Shown here in pieces: positions 1 to 8,551 of a stretch of DNA of 64,000 nucleotides. The position numbers and the translations under genes were made by a program. The DNA is from an uncultured Methanocorpusculum sp. GTDB lineage: Archaea; Halobacteriota; Methanomicrobia; Methanomicrobiales; Methanocorpusculaceae. The stretch's first letter is position 1. Each line of letters opens with the position of its first letter. The stretch is taken from contig NZ_OY764081.1 of NCBI RefSeq assembly GCF_963667985.1, positions 124,001 to 188,000 of the forward strand, in the 5' to 3' direction. Under the pieces are notes generated by a model that made no database searches, had not been told where the DNA came from, and saw nothing but the letters and a program-made list of their open reading frames with translations.

Positions 1-828
1 AAATCCAAGATCAAGATCACCTCGGCTGAACAGCTCTCGGCATTCTCCGCTGCAGAACGTGCAACCCTCAAGGCAATGGCAGACAAATTTGCTGCGAACG
101 GCGTAAATGTCGTCCTCTGCCAGAAAGGAATCGCCGACCCGGTACAGTATTACCTTGGCGAACACGGCATCTATGCACTTGAGTTCGTTCCGGAAAAAGA
201 CTTGAAATATGCAGCAAAAGCACTTGGCGGCCAGGTCATCAACAAACCCGAAGACCTCGCTCCGGAAACCATTGGAACTGCAGGCAAACTCGAGATGCTC
301 GAAGATCTCGAGATGACCAAACTTTCAGAGTGCAAAAACCCCAAGGCGGTCACCATCCTTCTCCGCGGCTCCTCCCAGCACCTTGTCGATGAACTCGAAC
401 GTGCGATCGAAGATGCAAAACGTGTTGTTCAGGACGTCATCGAAGACGGTTCCTACACAATCGGTGGCGGTTCTGTTGAGACCGAACTTTCCCTCAGACT
501 CAGAGAATATGCAGCAACCGAAGGCGGCCGTGTCCAGCTCGCAATTGAAGGCTATGCAAAGGCATTCGAGATCATCCCGAAGACTCTTGCAGAAAACTCC
601 GGCTTCGACACCGTTGACAAAGTCATCGACCTCCGTCAGGCACACGCGATGGGCCAGAAGTATGCAGGTCTTGATGTGTTTACCGGTAACGTCGTCGACA
701 TGAAGGAACTTGGCGTTGTTGAACCGAAGAGAGTCAAACGCCAGGCAATTCAGAGTGCCTCGGAGACTTCCATGCTTCTCATCCGCGTTGATGACATGAT
801 GATCTCCAAAGGCGCCGGCCAGATGTAA
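1..828 (+). CDS. Thermosome subunit, C-terminal part (partial)
   Basis: Group II chaperonin subunit that folds proteins in the cytosol in an ATP-dependent way. The reading frame is open from base 1, so the N-terminal half lies outside the window. The visible part covers the end of the apical domain (KITSAEQLSAFS, then CQKGIADPVQYYL) and the intermediate and equatorial domains, with the conserved GGGSVETELSLRLREYA segment and the TSMLLIRVDDMM nucleotide-site strand. It ends in a short GAGQM tail without the long GGM-rich tail of many family members. Family assignment is certain. Which of the usual two or three paralogues it is cannot be told from this fragment. Confidence 0.97.
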   Translation, partial: KSKIKITSAEQLSAFSAAERATLKAMADKFAANGVNVVLCQKGIADPVQYYLGEHGIYALEFVPEKDLKYAAKALGGQVINKPEDLAPETIGTAGKLEMLEDLEMTKLSECKNPKAVTILLRGSSQHLVDELERAIEDAKRVVQDVIEDGSYTIGGGSVETELSLRLREYAATEGGRVQLAIEGYAKAFEIIPKTLAENSGFDTVDKVIDLRQAHAMGQKYAGLDVFTGNVVDMKELGVVEPKRVKRQAIQSASETSMLLIRVDDMMISKGAGQM

Positions 829-912
829 ATCCGGCCACCAATCCCATATATTTTTTACATTCAAACACGTATGCTTACTACGCGCATACCATAACGTATC
901 GTATAGACACCT

Positions 913-996
913 GCCGAGGTAGTCTAGTCCGGAAGGGCGGTGGCCTCGAAAGCCACTGGTGGCGACACCTCGGGAGTTCAAATCTCCCCCTCGGCG
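913..996 (+). tRNA. tRNA-Ser (anticodon CGA)
   Basis: An 84-base cloverleaf. The 5' acceptor strand GCCGAGG pairs with CCTCGGC, followed by discriminator G. The anticodon stem GTGGC/GCCAC encloses loop CTCGAAA, giving anticodon CGA for serine UCG codons. A long variable arm and the GTTCAAATC T-loop fit a type II tRNA. CCA is not encoded. Confidence 0.95.
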
Positions 997-1140
997 TTCT
1001 TTATTTCCTCTTTTAGCTTATTTTATCAGAGATCTCAACTTTCGGGAAGCAGTATCCCCACGAGTTAACGAAGTTAATAATATTTACAAAATCAGGGTTT
1101 TCAAAATAAAATCCAAAAAATTAACCAGAAAAAATATATA

Positions 1141-1464
1141 TTGAAACTTCTCATTCTCAAGTATACTCCATTAAACGAGGTAAACCAGATATTCGGAGGT
1201 AAAGATGGACTCATACGCGATCCAAAAAACAGCGAAACGAGCTTTACCGTTATCATCACGAGTCCACAAAATCTCACATGGAAACCACTTGATTCAGATG
1301 GAATCAGTATCATCGAGAATGACTGTACAACCGATGAGAACGGACGAAATTATATATGGACCGTAGAAGTGGAAAAGCCCGGCACATATGAATTTCGAAT
1401 CCTGCATCAGAGCGGCGACGGAGTTTATAAGAAACTCGTTATCCCCCTGATTTCAGCCACTTAA
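1141..1464 (+). CDS. Hypothetical small beta-rich protein
   Basis: About 107 codons read from a TTG start. No family is recognised with certainty. The C-terminal stretch (PGTYEFRILHQSG) resembles the last strands of an immunoglobulin-like or chagasin-like fold, and the protein has no signal peptide or membrane segment. The start is doubtful: TTG follows an AT-rich run directly, without a Shine-Dalgarno site. A GGAGGT at 1197-1202 precedes an ATG in another frame, but that frame gives only about 53 unconvincing residues. The gene stands alone between tRNA-Ser and the FKBP gene. Confidence 0.5.
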   Translation: MKLLILKYTPLNEVNQIFGGKDGLIRDPKNSETSFTVIITSPQNLTWKPLDSDGISIIENDCTTDENGRNYIWTVEVEKPGTYEFRILHQSGDGVYKKLVIPLISAT

Positions 1465-1538
1465 CCCTATTTTTGGATAATTTGACCAAAACGATAAACG
1501 CGATCCTTTAAAGTATTTCTTCAATCATACAGATAGGT

Positions 1539-1973
1539 ATGTCTGTCGTAGAATCCGGAGATACGCTGCAGCTCCACTTCATCAGTAAACGTCCGGACGG
1601 AGAGATATTCGAGAATACCCGAACTAAGGAGCCGGTCACCGTTATTATCGGGAAAAAACAGATAAACCCGGCATTTGAAGAGGCATTAATCGGAAAGAAC
1701 GAAGGAGAAACGGTGACCGTGGTTCTTCCTCCGGAAAAAGCATACGGCAAATATCTGAAGCGTCTGGTTCTTTCGATAAAACGAAAAAAACTCAAACTCG
1801 AACATGTTCCAAGTCCCGGAGATATCATCACGGTAGAAGTCTTTGACCGGCCGTGTCGGGTCACGGTTGTTGATGTGACGGATACGAAGATCACCGTGGA
1901 TGCAAACCACCCGCTTGCAGGGGAAACACTGACATACGAAATCACCATAGTCAAGATCGTGAAACATGACTGA
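1539..1973 (+). CDS. FKBP-type peptidyl-prolyl isomerase (SlyD-like)
   Basis: Cytosolic prolyl isomerase and chaperone. The N-terminal FKBP half has [21 protein letters not shown] and the P-E-K-A-Y-G motif near residue 65. An insert-in-flap domain follows, and the chain returns to the FKBP fold with a Val-Asp-Ala-Asn-His-Pro-Leu-Ala-Gly motif near residue 120, the hallmark of SlyD-type proteins. At 144 residues it is typical of short archaeal FKBPs. A TATA-like TTTAAAGTA lies about 30 bases upstream. Its 3' end overlaps the next gene by 8 bases, suggesting coupled translation. Confidence 0.93.
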   Translation: MSVVESGDTLQLHFISKRPDGEIFENTRTKEPVTVIIGKKQINPAFEEALIGKNEGETVTVVLPPEKAYGKYLKRLVLSIKRKKLKLEHVPSPGDIITVEVFDRPCRVTVVDVTDTKITVDANHPLAGETLTYEITIVKIVKHD

Positions 1974-2754
1974 ACTCAATAGGATTTACGACATGGACTG
2001 TGTCGATGGCATGAGTATATTAACGCCCGGCATGGTCGATGTGATCGTGACCTCACCCCCATACAACATCGGCAAAGCCTATACGACCTACGACGATATG
2101 ATCCCGCGAAATACCTATCTGAAATGGATGGGGACGGTTGCCGAAGAGTCATATCGCGTTCTTTCGGATCACGGTTCCTTCTATCTGAACGTCGGCGGGA
2201 GCCTGAAAGACCCCTGGATCCCTATTGATGTGGCGCAGGCATTTAGGGAACAGGGATTTGTTCTTCAGAATATGATCCACTGGATCAAATCCATTGCACT
2301 CCCAGATGAGGGAGTGGCAATTGGACATTACAAACCGATAAACAGTAAACGATATCATAACGACTGTCACGAATTTATTTTCCACTTCACGAAAAACGGT
2401 ACAGTGCAGATCGACAGACTCGCAACCGGCGTGCCGTATCAGGATAAGAGCAATGTAAACCGGTGGGGAGGGGAAAAACGCGATCTCAGGGACAGAGGAA
2501 ACACCTGGTTCATACCGTATGAAACGATCCGGGAAAGCCGGCCGCATCCCGCAACCTTTCCGATTCAGCTTCCCATGATGTGCATAAAAGATCACGGATT
2601 GGATAAATGCCGGTTGGTGATGGATCCGTTTATGGGGATTGGAAACACGGCAATAGCCGCGATTCGCCTTGGGGTTCCGTTTATCGGATTCGAGATCGAT
2701 GAGAGTTATAGAAAGATCGCCAATGAAAGAGTTTCGGCAGAACTTCGCAGGTAA
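1966..2754 (+). CDS. Solitary site-specific DNA methyltransferase (beta class)
   Basis: Amino-methyltransferase acting on adenine N6 or cytosine N4 in DNA. The catalytic motif TSPPYN is near residue 30 and the SAM-binding motif [13 protein letters not shown] is near the C-terminus. The order catalytic-then-FxGxG marks the beta class. Length (262 residues) fits small orphan enzymes. No restriction endonuclease lies next to it, so a role in gene regulation, replication or protection against incoming elements is more likely than a full restriction system. The recognition sequence cannot be read from the protein. It is coupled to the FKBP gene by an 8-base overlap. Confidence 0.92.
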   Translation: MTELNRIYDMDCVDGMSILTPGMVDVIVTSPPYNIGKAYTTYDDMIPRNTYLKWMGTVAEESYRVLSDHGSFYLNVGGSLKDPWIPIDVAQAFREQGFVLQNMIHWIKSIALPDEGVAIGHYKPINSKRYHNDCHEFIFHFTKNGTVQIDRLATGVPYQDKSNVNRWGGEKRDLRDRGNTWFIPYETIRESRPHPATFPIQLPMMCIKDHGLDKCRLVMDPFMGIGNTAIAAIRLGVPFIGFEIDESYRKIANERVSAELRR

Positions 2755-2802
2755 TCGAAAAATCAGGATTGGAGTCACTGAAAATACATCATCTTAAGAT
2801 TC

Positions 2803-3402
2803 CTAGGATCTGTCTGATGACGGGATGACATTTGGTTCGCACCCAGAAAAAGAGGGGAGGGTTTGGGGCTGCATATTGCCGGATGCAACCGATTCATCCG
2901 TTTGGGTAATGAGTCGGATCCTTTCGACTCCCCCGACATCTTCGATTACCCGTACGGTGTCCGATGGGACGTACGATACCCAGTCATCCCCTGATTTTAC
3001 CAGAGAACACCACTCTTCGCTTGACAGCACTTTATGAGGACAAAGTCCCGACGGACATACGACATGCCTGCCTGCTTCCAGAAACAGCTGAGAGATCAGC
3101 GGATTGGAGGTATAGATCATAGTTACCGGGGGACACATCGATACCACATGCGAAACCCATAATGAATTTCGCTTAACATCCTCAAGCGGGATGATATATA
3201 TTGGGATATCAAGACTTGTTAGGTCCCTCGAGATCATTAAAATCCGCTCTCCTGCTGTAAACGGATGGCGAACGGTATGGCTCATTTGCGCACTGCCGAT
3301 GCCGATGACCAATTCATCGACCTCCTCGGCAATTTTTTGAATGAAAGCTTTATGCCCGTTATGATAAGGCTGAAACCTCCCAACATAAAGTCCACGTATC
3401 AT
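2803..3402 (-). CDS. nadM: Nicotinamide-nucleotide adenylyltransferase, archaeal NadM type
   Basis: Joins ATP and nicotinamide (or nicotinate) mononucleotide to form NAD or its deamido form. The N-terminal nucleotidyltransferase signature GRFQPYHNGH is at residues 8-17, followed by the archaeal GIGSAQMSHTVRHPFTAGER block. The protein is 199 residues long. About 25 of these form a C-terminal tail after VERIRLI that is longer than usual for NadM and looks unstructured. The start overlaps the stop of the upstream aspartate dehydrogenase by four bases, so the two NAD biosynthesis genes form one operon. Confidence 0.95.
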   Translation of the reverse strand: MIRGLYVGRFQPYHNGHKAFIQKIAEEVDELVIGIGSAQMSHTVRHPFTAGERILMISRDLTSLDIPIYIIPLEDVKRNSLWVSHVVSMCPPVTMIYTSNPLISQLFLEAGRHVVCPSGLCPHKVLSSEEWCSLVKSGDDWVSYVPSDTVRVIEDVGGVERIRLITQTDESVASGNMQPQTLPSFSGCEPNVIPSSDRS

Positions 3403-4154
3403 GCACCGATTACCAGAGGGCTATCCAGAGATTCCAGAAGACTCAATACGGACAATGCAGCGAGATAACTGGTTGCCGGATTTTCCGGAGCCGGTAAATT
3501 TCGGATCCGCATATATGCATTGCCGAACTCCCCCTCGAAAAATATCTCATGCATATTTTGTTCTGCTTTCGGATCAACCCACAGTTCGACATCGGCTTCC
3601 CTTCCGCATGCAAGCGAGAGAGAGATGGCAACATTCGTATTTTTCGGATACAACGCTACACAGTCACGGGCTTTTCCGGCAAAAAGACATTTGAAGACAG
3701 ATTCATTTGAGTTAAGAGAACGGGAAGGTTTTGTCGTTTTCAAAAAAAGCTTATCGACCAGGGAGATTTTCCCGACACGGACATTGTCCAGACCCATAAT
3801 GGCTCCTGATGGAATATGGATCCTTCGATGAAGTTGTTTTGCGGTACTCAGCAACTCTTTTCGAAACACGTCATCTGCAAGTGCCCCTACGCTGAGAAGG
3901 ATCAGATCCTTTCCTGCAAGCAGAACTTTCTCTGCAAGTTCTTTTACGGCATCAATCGAAGCAACTTCCACAACGATATCAAGCGGCTCACGCAAAAATG
4001 CATCGATATCGGAAAACGGTTTCACCCCGTATTTTTCAGAAAATGCAGCGACCCTCCCGGGAATAGAATCGTAGGCGGCGACAATTTTGAATGAGTTTTG
4101 CCGTTCGGCTAAAATTGATCCGATATTACCACAGCCGATAACCCCAACTTTCAT
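3399..4154 (-). CDS. nadX: L-aspartate dehydrogenase
   Basis: NAD(P)-dependent enzyme that makes iminoaspartate from aspartate, the first step of de novo NAD synthesis. It begins with a clean dinucleotide-binding motif (KVGVIGCGNIGS). A central substrate domain contains the conserved IPSGAIMGLDNVR segment, and the C-terminal half carries SLSLACGREADVELWVDP. I start at MKVGVIGCG because the fold begins there. An upstream in-frame ATG at 4178 would add eight residues and cannot be excluded. It is followed directly by nadM with a four-base overlap. Confidence 0.92.
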   Translation of the reverse strand: MKVGVIGCGNIGSILAERQNSFKIVAAYDSIPGRVAAFSEKYGVKPFSDIDAFLREPLDIVVEVASIDAVKELAEKVLLAGKDLILLSVGALADDVFRKELLSTAKQLHRRIHIPSGAIMGLDNVRVGKISLVDKLFLKTTKPSRSLNSNESVFKCLFAGKARDCVALYPKNTNVAISLSLACGREADVELWVDPKAEQNMHEIFFEGEFGNAYMRIRNLPAPENPATSYLAALSVLSLLESLDSPLVIGA

Positions 4155-4309
4155 TGGACTTGAGTATATAGGAGTCATAATTTATTTTTCACCGATTATG
4201 AATAAAAGAAAAATGAGCGAGGTTTTAGCGCTCATTTTGGCCCTTTCCTGGCGGAAAGAGAGGTTTTACCTAAGAGAAATTTGACAGACACATTCAGTTT
4301 TGAGATTTT

Positions 4310-4980
4310 TTATTTGAAGTAGACCCCTACATCTTTAAGACCATTGTTCATTGCAAGGCTAATTACAAGCGGCGTAATACTTTCAATTACCCCTGCAACT
4401 TCCAGTGGTCCCGCATCAAGCGGCTTGAGTTTCGAGACGCTGGAAACCAGGTCCATGACGACCTTTTTTGCTTCCTTGTCATCTCCGCAGACACAAACGC
4501 TGTAGTCAAGTTCTTCATCCAGTTCCATCCACTTTCCTGATGCAACATTGTTGAACCCTGTACAGAGTTTTGCAGACTCAGGCAGCATCTTTTTTACTGC
4601 AAGGGTTGCTGATCCTTCCGCCGGGCGATCGGGCAGGAAGTATTTTTCTTTCGGGAACCGAAGCATCGGGTTGATAAGCGAGACGACGATCTTGTTCTCA
4701 AATGCCGATTTCCCGATTCCTTCGATTGTTGACTCGATTTTGTCAAAAGGAACTGAGAGAATGATGATATCAGCATCACAAACACTTGAATTCGTCCCCC
4801 CGTTCAGACACCTCCGGTACAACAGCGGTCATTGAGACAGCAGGTAACTCCGTCTGCAGCAACAATCGCTTTTGACGGGTCACGGGATCCAATTGCTACA
4901 TCGAATTTTCCACCGATACAAATTCGACGTGCGAGACCTTCGCCGATGTTCCCAGTTCCTCCGATTATTCCAACTTTCAT
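4310..4980 (-). pseudogene. fno: F420H2:NADP oxidoreductase (Fno), frameshifted
   Basis: Fno passes hydride between coenzyme F420 and NADP. The N-terminal part, starting at 4980, has the nucleotide site MKVGIIGGTGNIGEGLARR and GSRDPSKA, then runs into TGA about 58 codons in. The rest continues in another frame from about 4822: YRRCLNGGTN, DADIIILSVPF, VCGDDKEAKKVV, and the family's C-terminal PLDAGPLEVAGVIESITPL. One indel between about 4815 and 4830 explains both pieces. The total matches the usual length of about 220 residues and nothing else is missing. It may be a recent pseudogene or a sequence error. It lies next to an alcohol dehydrogenase that would supply NADPH. Confidence 0.88.
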
Positions 4981-5052
4981 GATATCATTTCCTGATCTAA
5001 AGGTGTTTTAATGAGGATAGTTACTAAAAAAATTTGAATTTTATTGGGATTA

Positions 5053-6137
5053 TCACTCATTAAGATTACTCTTTGATGGTGACAACCGGTTTATAAGGTC
5101 ACTCGGTTTGTCCTTCATCAGGAGAAGTGCTTCTTCGATCTTGTCAAAGCCCTTGAATCTGTGGGTAAGTAATGGCGAGAGGTCAAGTTTGCCAACTTCA
5201 ACGAGGCTGGCGAGCTTCTCCATCCGCAGCCTGCCTCCGGTCATTAATCCGCAGTGGATAAACTTGTTGCTCATACCGCAGCCCCACTCGATACGCGGAA
5301 TCGTGACGAATTCGCCTTTACCGAGGTAGTTGACGTTCCCGATGATTCCTCCGGGTTTGACCATCTTGATTGCTTCCTGCATGGTGTTGACATCTCCGCC
5401 TGCGATACAGACTTTGTCCACACCTTTGCCGTCAGTCTTGTCCAGAACCTGCTCGACAATGTCACCGTTCTTATAGTTGATAATGTCGGTAGCACCATAT
5501 CCACGGGATGCATTGGCGCAGTCTTTGCGGCTTCCGACCGCAAGAATGTGGGATGCTCCCATGTGATTTGCTCCGGCAACTGCCATCAGTCCGACCGGGC
5601 CGATACCAATACAGCAGACGGTGTCGCCGAGTTTCACATCGGCAAGTTCTGCTGCCTGGAATCCAGTCGGGACCATGTCTGCGATCATCGATGCTTCGGC
5701 TACCGGGATAGAGTCCGGAAGAATTGCAAGATTTGCATCAGCTTCGTTTACGTGGAACAGTTCACCGAAAACACCGTCTTTAAGTTGGAAAACTTCCATC
5801 CGGAAAGCATTCCTCCGGAGTGCTGAGCAAAACCGTCCTGTGCTTCGATGGACAGCCAGTCAGGGGTGATAGCCGGAACGATTACACGGTCCCCAGGCTT
5901 GAAGTCTTTTACCATGGATCCAACTTCCACAACTTCTCCAACAGCCTCGTGGCCGAGAATCATGTCGTGGCGCTCTCCAAGAGCCCCTTCCCAGACTGTG
6001 TGAACATCCGAGCTGCACGGTGCAACTGCGAGCGGCGCAACGATTGCGTCAAGCGGTCCGCACTTTGGAGCTTCTTTCTCAACCCAGCCGATCTCTCCGA
6101 TCCGCTTCATTGCAAGTCCTTTTATTGTTTTTGTCAT
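5053..6137 (-). pseudogene. NADP-dependent secondary alcohol dehydrogenase (zinc type), two frameshifts
   Basis: Closely resembles clostridial and Thermoanaerobacter-type NADP-linked secondary alcohol dehydrogenases, which oxidise 2-propanol to acetone. Seen are the catalytic metal ligands (CSSDVHT; GHEAVGEVVE), AITPDW, and the Rossmann motif GIGPVGLMAVAG followed by GSR. The first frame runs from 6137 into WKFSNLK, then leaves the family sequence. The second frame resumes DGVFGELFHVN from 5799. Family members read WKFSNxKDGVFGEF here, so the T-run at 5779-5781 is one base short. Near the end (5090-5092) another T-run is one base short: with an extra base the protein would end LIKPVVTIKE at 5066, as in relatives. 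Confidence 0.9.
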
Positions 6138-6414
6138 TCATGTCACATCCAATAGATATGTATGGTTCTGTCGATTGATGCCCTTCAATCACTACTGCCA
6201 CATGTGATCAAACTGCCAACCAACGAATAACTCTTACGAAGTAGCTTAATAAAAGAATGTTGTAACCAGGAAACCGGACACGAAAACTGCGAGAATTAAT
6301 CGAGATTAATTTTCATAAAATTATGACAATACATATTTTTTGAGTGAATATTATTGAAAATACAATCACTATGAAAAATATGTGTTTTTTGATTGGGGAA
6401 AGAGAGAAATGAAG

Positions 6415-6702
6415 TTACGTCAGCTTTCTGAAAAGGGCCACATCCAGAGGTCCGGCAAAGATCTGACCTGTCTTCTCCACAAAATGATTGAAATGCGGCG
6501 TTGCATTGTGTGAATCGATTGCAGCCGAATCCTTCCAGCATTCAATAAACGTGAATTTTTCCGGGAATTTTATATCCTGGTAAAAATCATACGATACGTT
6601 TCCTTCTTCTTTTCTGCTGAATTGAACCAATTCCAAAGCTAATTCAAGTAAATCGTCGACAGATTCTTTTTTAGCGGTACATTTCGCGATAATTGTTATC
6701 AT
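6415..6702 (-). CDS. Antibiotic biosynthesis monooxygenase (ABM)/YgiN-like protein
   Basis: A 95-residue single ABM-fold protein of the dimeric ferredoxin-like superfamily. It has the typical pattern MITIIAKCTAK, an alpha helix, GNVSYDFYQDI, FTFIECWKD and TPHFNHFVEK. Members act as small quinol or heme-related oxygenases or have no enzymatic activity. The substrate cannot be inferred here. It stands alone, downstream of nothing on its strand within 600 bases, and is followed by the damaged alcohol dehydrogenase region. Confidence 0.85.
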   Translation of the reverse strand: MITIIAKCTAKKESVDDLLELALELVQFSRKEEGNVSYDFYQDIKFPEKFTFIECWKDSAAIDSHNATPHFNHFVEKTGQIFAGPLDVALFRKLT

Positions 6703-7343
6703 AAGTAATTACTCCATTGCCCATTCGGCAACGGTTCTGTTTTTTGGAGAGTGAAATATAAATTTATTCACGAGACCGGCAAAAAACGTTGTTCGGAAAT
6801 CAAGGAGCAGATCTATTAAATTAGTTTAGAAAAAATAATATTAGATTATCGATGTTTGCTGCGTATGGATTAAAGATAATGAAAATAGTATCCTGACAAA
6901 ACGAACATCTACAAAATGCCCTTCTTCTCCAACTCAATATGGAATCATATTGATTAGACGGGTTGAAAATATCCCCATAATAAACCAAAATACTAAAAAT
7001 ATCCGTTTTTGGGTTATTTTCTGTGCCGCAACATAAGGAGGGTTCCTGTATCCATACAACGAGAAAATACCATCTGTATTTCAGAAATACCTCATATGAG
7101 TCCTGGTGCAGAGGGACAAACATGGTTTCTCGAGGGTCATTTTTCCGACAAGAATCAAAGGAGGCAAAATAAATTGCCGGCCGAATACGATTTCATCATT
7201 CGTAATCGAGTTCAACCCGACCTGCGCGTCGAAAGTCCTCGGGATAAAATCATGCGTATTGAGAAGCATGTTTCCCGCTTCGGTAATCGAACAATAATGA
7301 ATCGACAGGCGTGAATAATAAAAATAGCAACCGCTGATTTCGG
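6703..7343. other. Intergenic region, no supported gene
   Basis: AT-rich spacer of about 640 bases. Short open frames exist on both strands, including a 62-codon minus-strand frame at 7081-7269, but none has a start site, composition or motif I can defend. It may hold a gene remnant. Confidence 0.5.
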
Positions 7344-8114
7344 TTACTTTACCGGTTTAATCGTCTTGAGGAAATTTTTGACGACGAACTCGGCATAGAC
7401 GTCCGACTCGGTAGAGAAAGCAAACTCCTCGTTATTCGATCTCAGGATGCCCATCGTTGAACTCCGGTCACAATAGAAGTAGATCAAAAACGGAAGGGTT
7501 TCTTTTCCGGTAAAGAATGAGACCTGCATGAGATTTCTCTGCAGAGTGTCATTCGTCATGTAGCATTTGATTGGAGCGGCCTGTGCTATTTCATCATTCA
7601 GCACAACCAGATATACCGGGAGACGTTTTGCGGTCTCGGCAATGATGCCCGCATATTTATGCAGCGTGTCTTTATCATTACAGACCACAAGAAGTTCCGA
7701 TTTTATTCGCTTGAGTTTCAGTTCCACCCGCGTGGCAATTGCTTTTGGCGTATGGAACTCGGTTATGCCGGAGACTTCGTAGGGACGGTGAAGATTCTGT
7801 ATATCGAGCAGTCATGCCCGCAGTTTGTCAAGTCTCTGCAGTTCCAGACTTAAAACCCGCAGATAGGTTCGTTCGGCGTCATCGGCCCGGTAGTAAACAG
7901 GATTTGTACCAAATTCGGTAACAAAGCCCTGCTGACTCAGATCGTCAAGGGTTTCATAAATGCGCCCACGGGGGATACCAGTTAATTCATGGAGTTCGGT
8001 TGCTTTCGCAATGCCGACGGAAAATAGTGTTGTATATACCTTCGCAGAATACTCCCGCATTCCACAGGCAACTAATCGATCCTGAATCGCTTTTATGACA
8101 TCCTCTTCTACCAA
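7344..8114 (-). pseudogene. TrmB-family transcriptional regulator with in-frame TGA
   Basis: TrmB-type regulators pair an N-terminal winged helix with a C-terminal effector-sensing domain. Residues 1-100 hold the winged helix (YSAKVYTTLFSVGIAKATEL, LTGIPRGRIYETLDDL), followed by the start of a coiled linker (LQRLDKLRA). A TGA at 7812-7814 then interrupts the frame. The same frame stays open after the TGA for another 155 codons and encodes the expected second domain (ELLVVCNDKDTLHKYAGII). One nonsense mutation therefore splits an otherwise normal gene. A shortened DNA-binding protein could still be made from the first part. Confidence 0.8.
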
Positions 8115-8551
8115 TTAACCCTCCCCCATAATGAACAGTGTATCAGGGCTTTTTGTTTATAAAGGTTGTACTCCTCAAATTTCGTACATGAACAGTATCT
8201 CTGAATGTGAACAGGAACTCCACCTCTCCTGCTCATAAGCGCAATGAAGATAACTGACGACTCGTGATTCCCAGCACCTACAAAAACCTCAAATAATTCA
8301 ATAAAATTAAAATTATTTTGAGAAAATATTGTAGACAACAAACAAATCGGCAAAAAATGAAAATATACTCTAAGTGAACCAAAGTATATATCAAAGAGAT
8401 GTTAATTCTAAAATTTTTAGATGATTCCATCCAAAAAGATGAAACCAACGCAATTTCCCTCCACATCCAGGATTTTTCCGCCCAACCCGGAGCAAAACCA
8501 TAATAAATTATACCTCTAATTCCCGCAGGAAGATAACAAAAATTACATATA
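8115..8551. other. Intergenic region with promoter-like AT tracts
   Basis: About 440 bases without a supported gene. A TTTATAAA at about 8156-8163 on the minus-strand side fits a TATA box for the TrmB-type gene. Further AT-rich tracts occur at 8360-8400. Confidence 0.5.

Noticed and set aside
959..1144. 61-codon frame overlapping tRNA-Ser
   Set aside because: It starts inside the tRNA gene and has no protein features.
7081..7269. 62-codon minus-strand frame with a faint flavin-reductase-like ending
   Set aside because: Too weak to call; only a few residues match and there is no promoter or ribosome site.
7812..7814. TGA in the TrmB-like gene read as selenocysteine
   Set aside because: No SECIS-like element or selenoprotein context is seen, and many genes here end at TGA.
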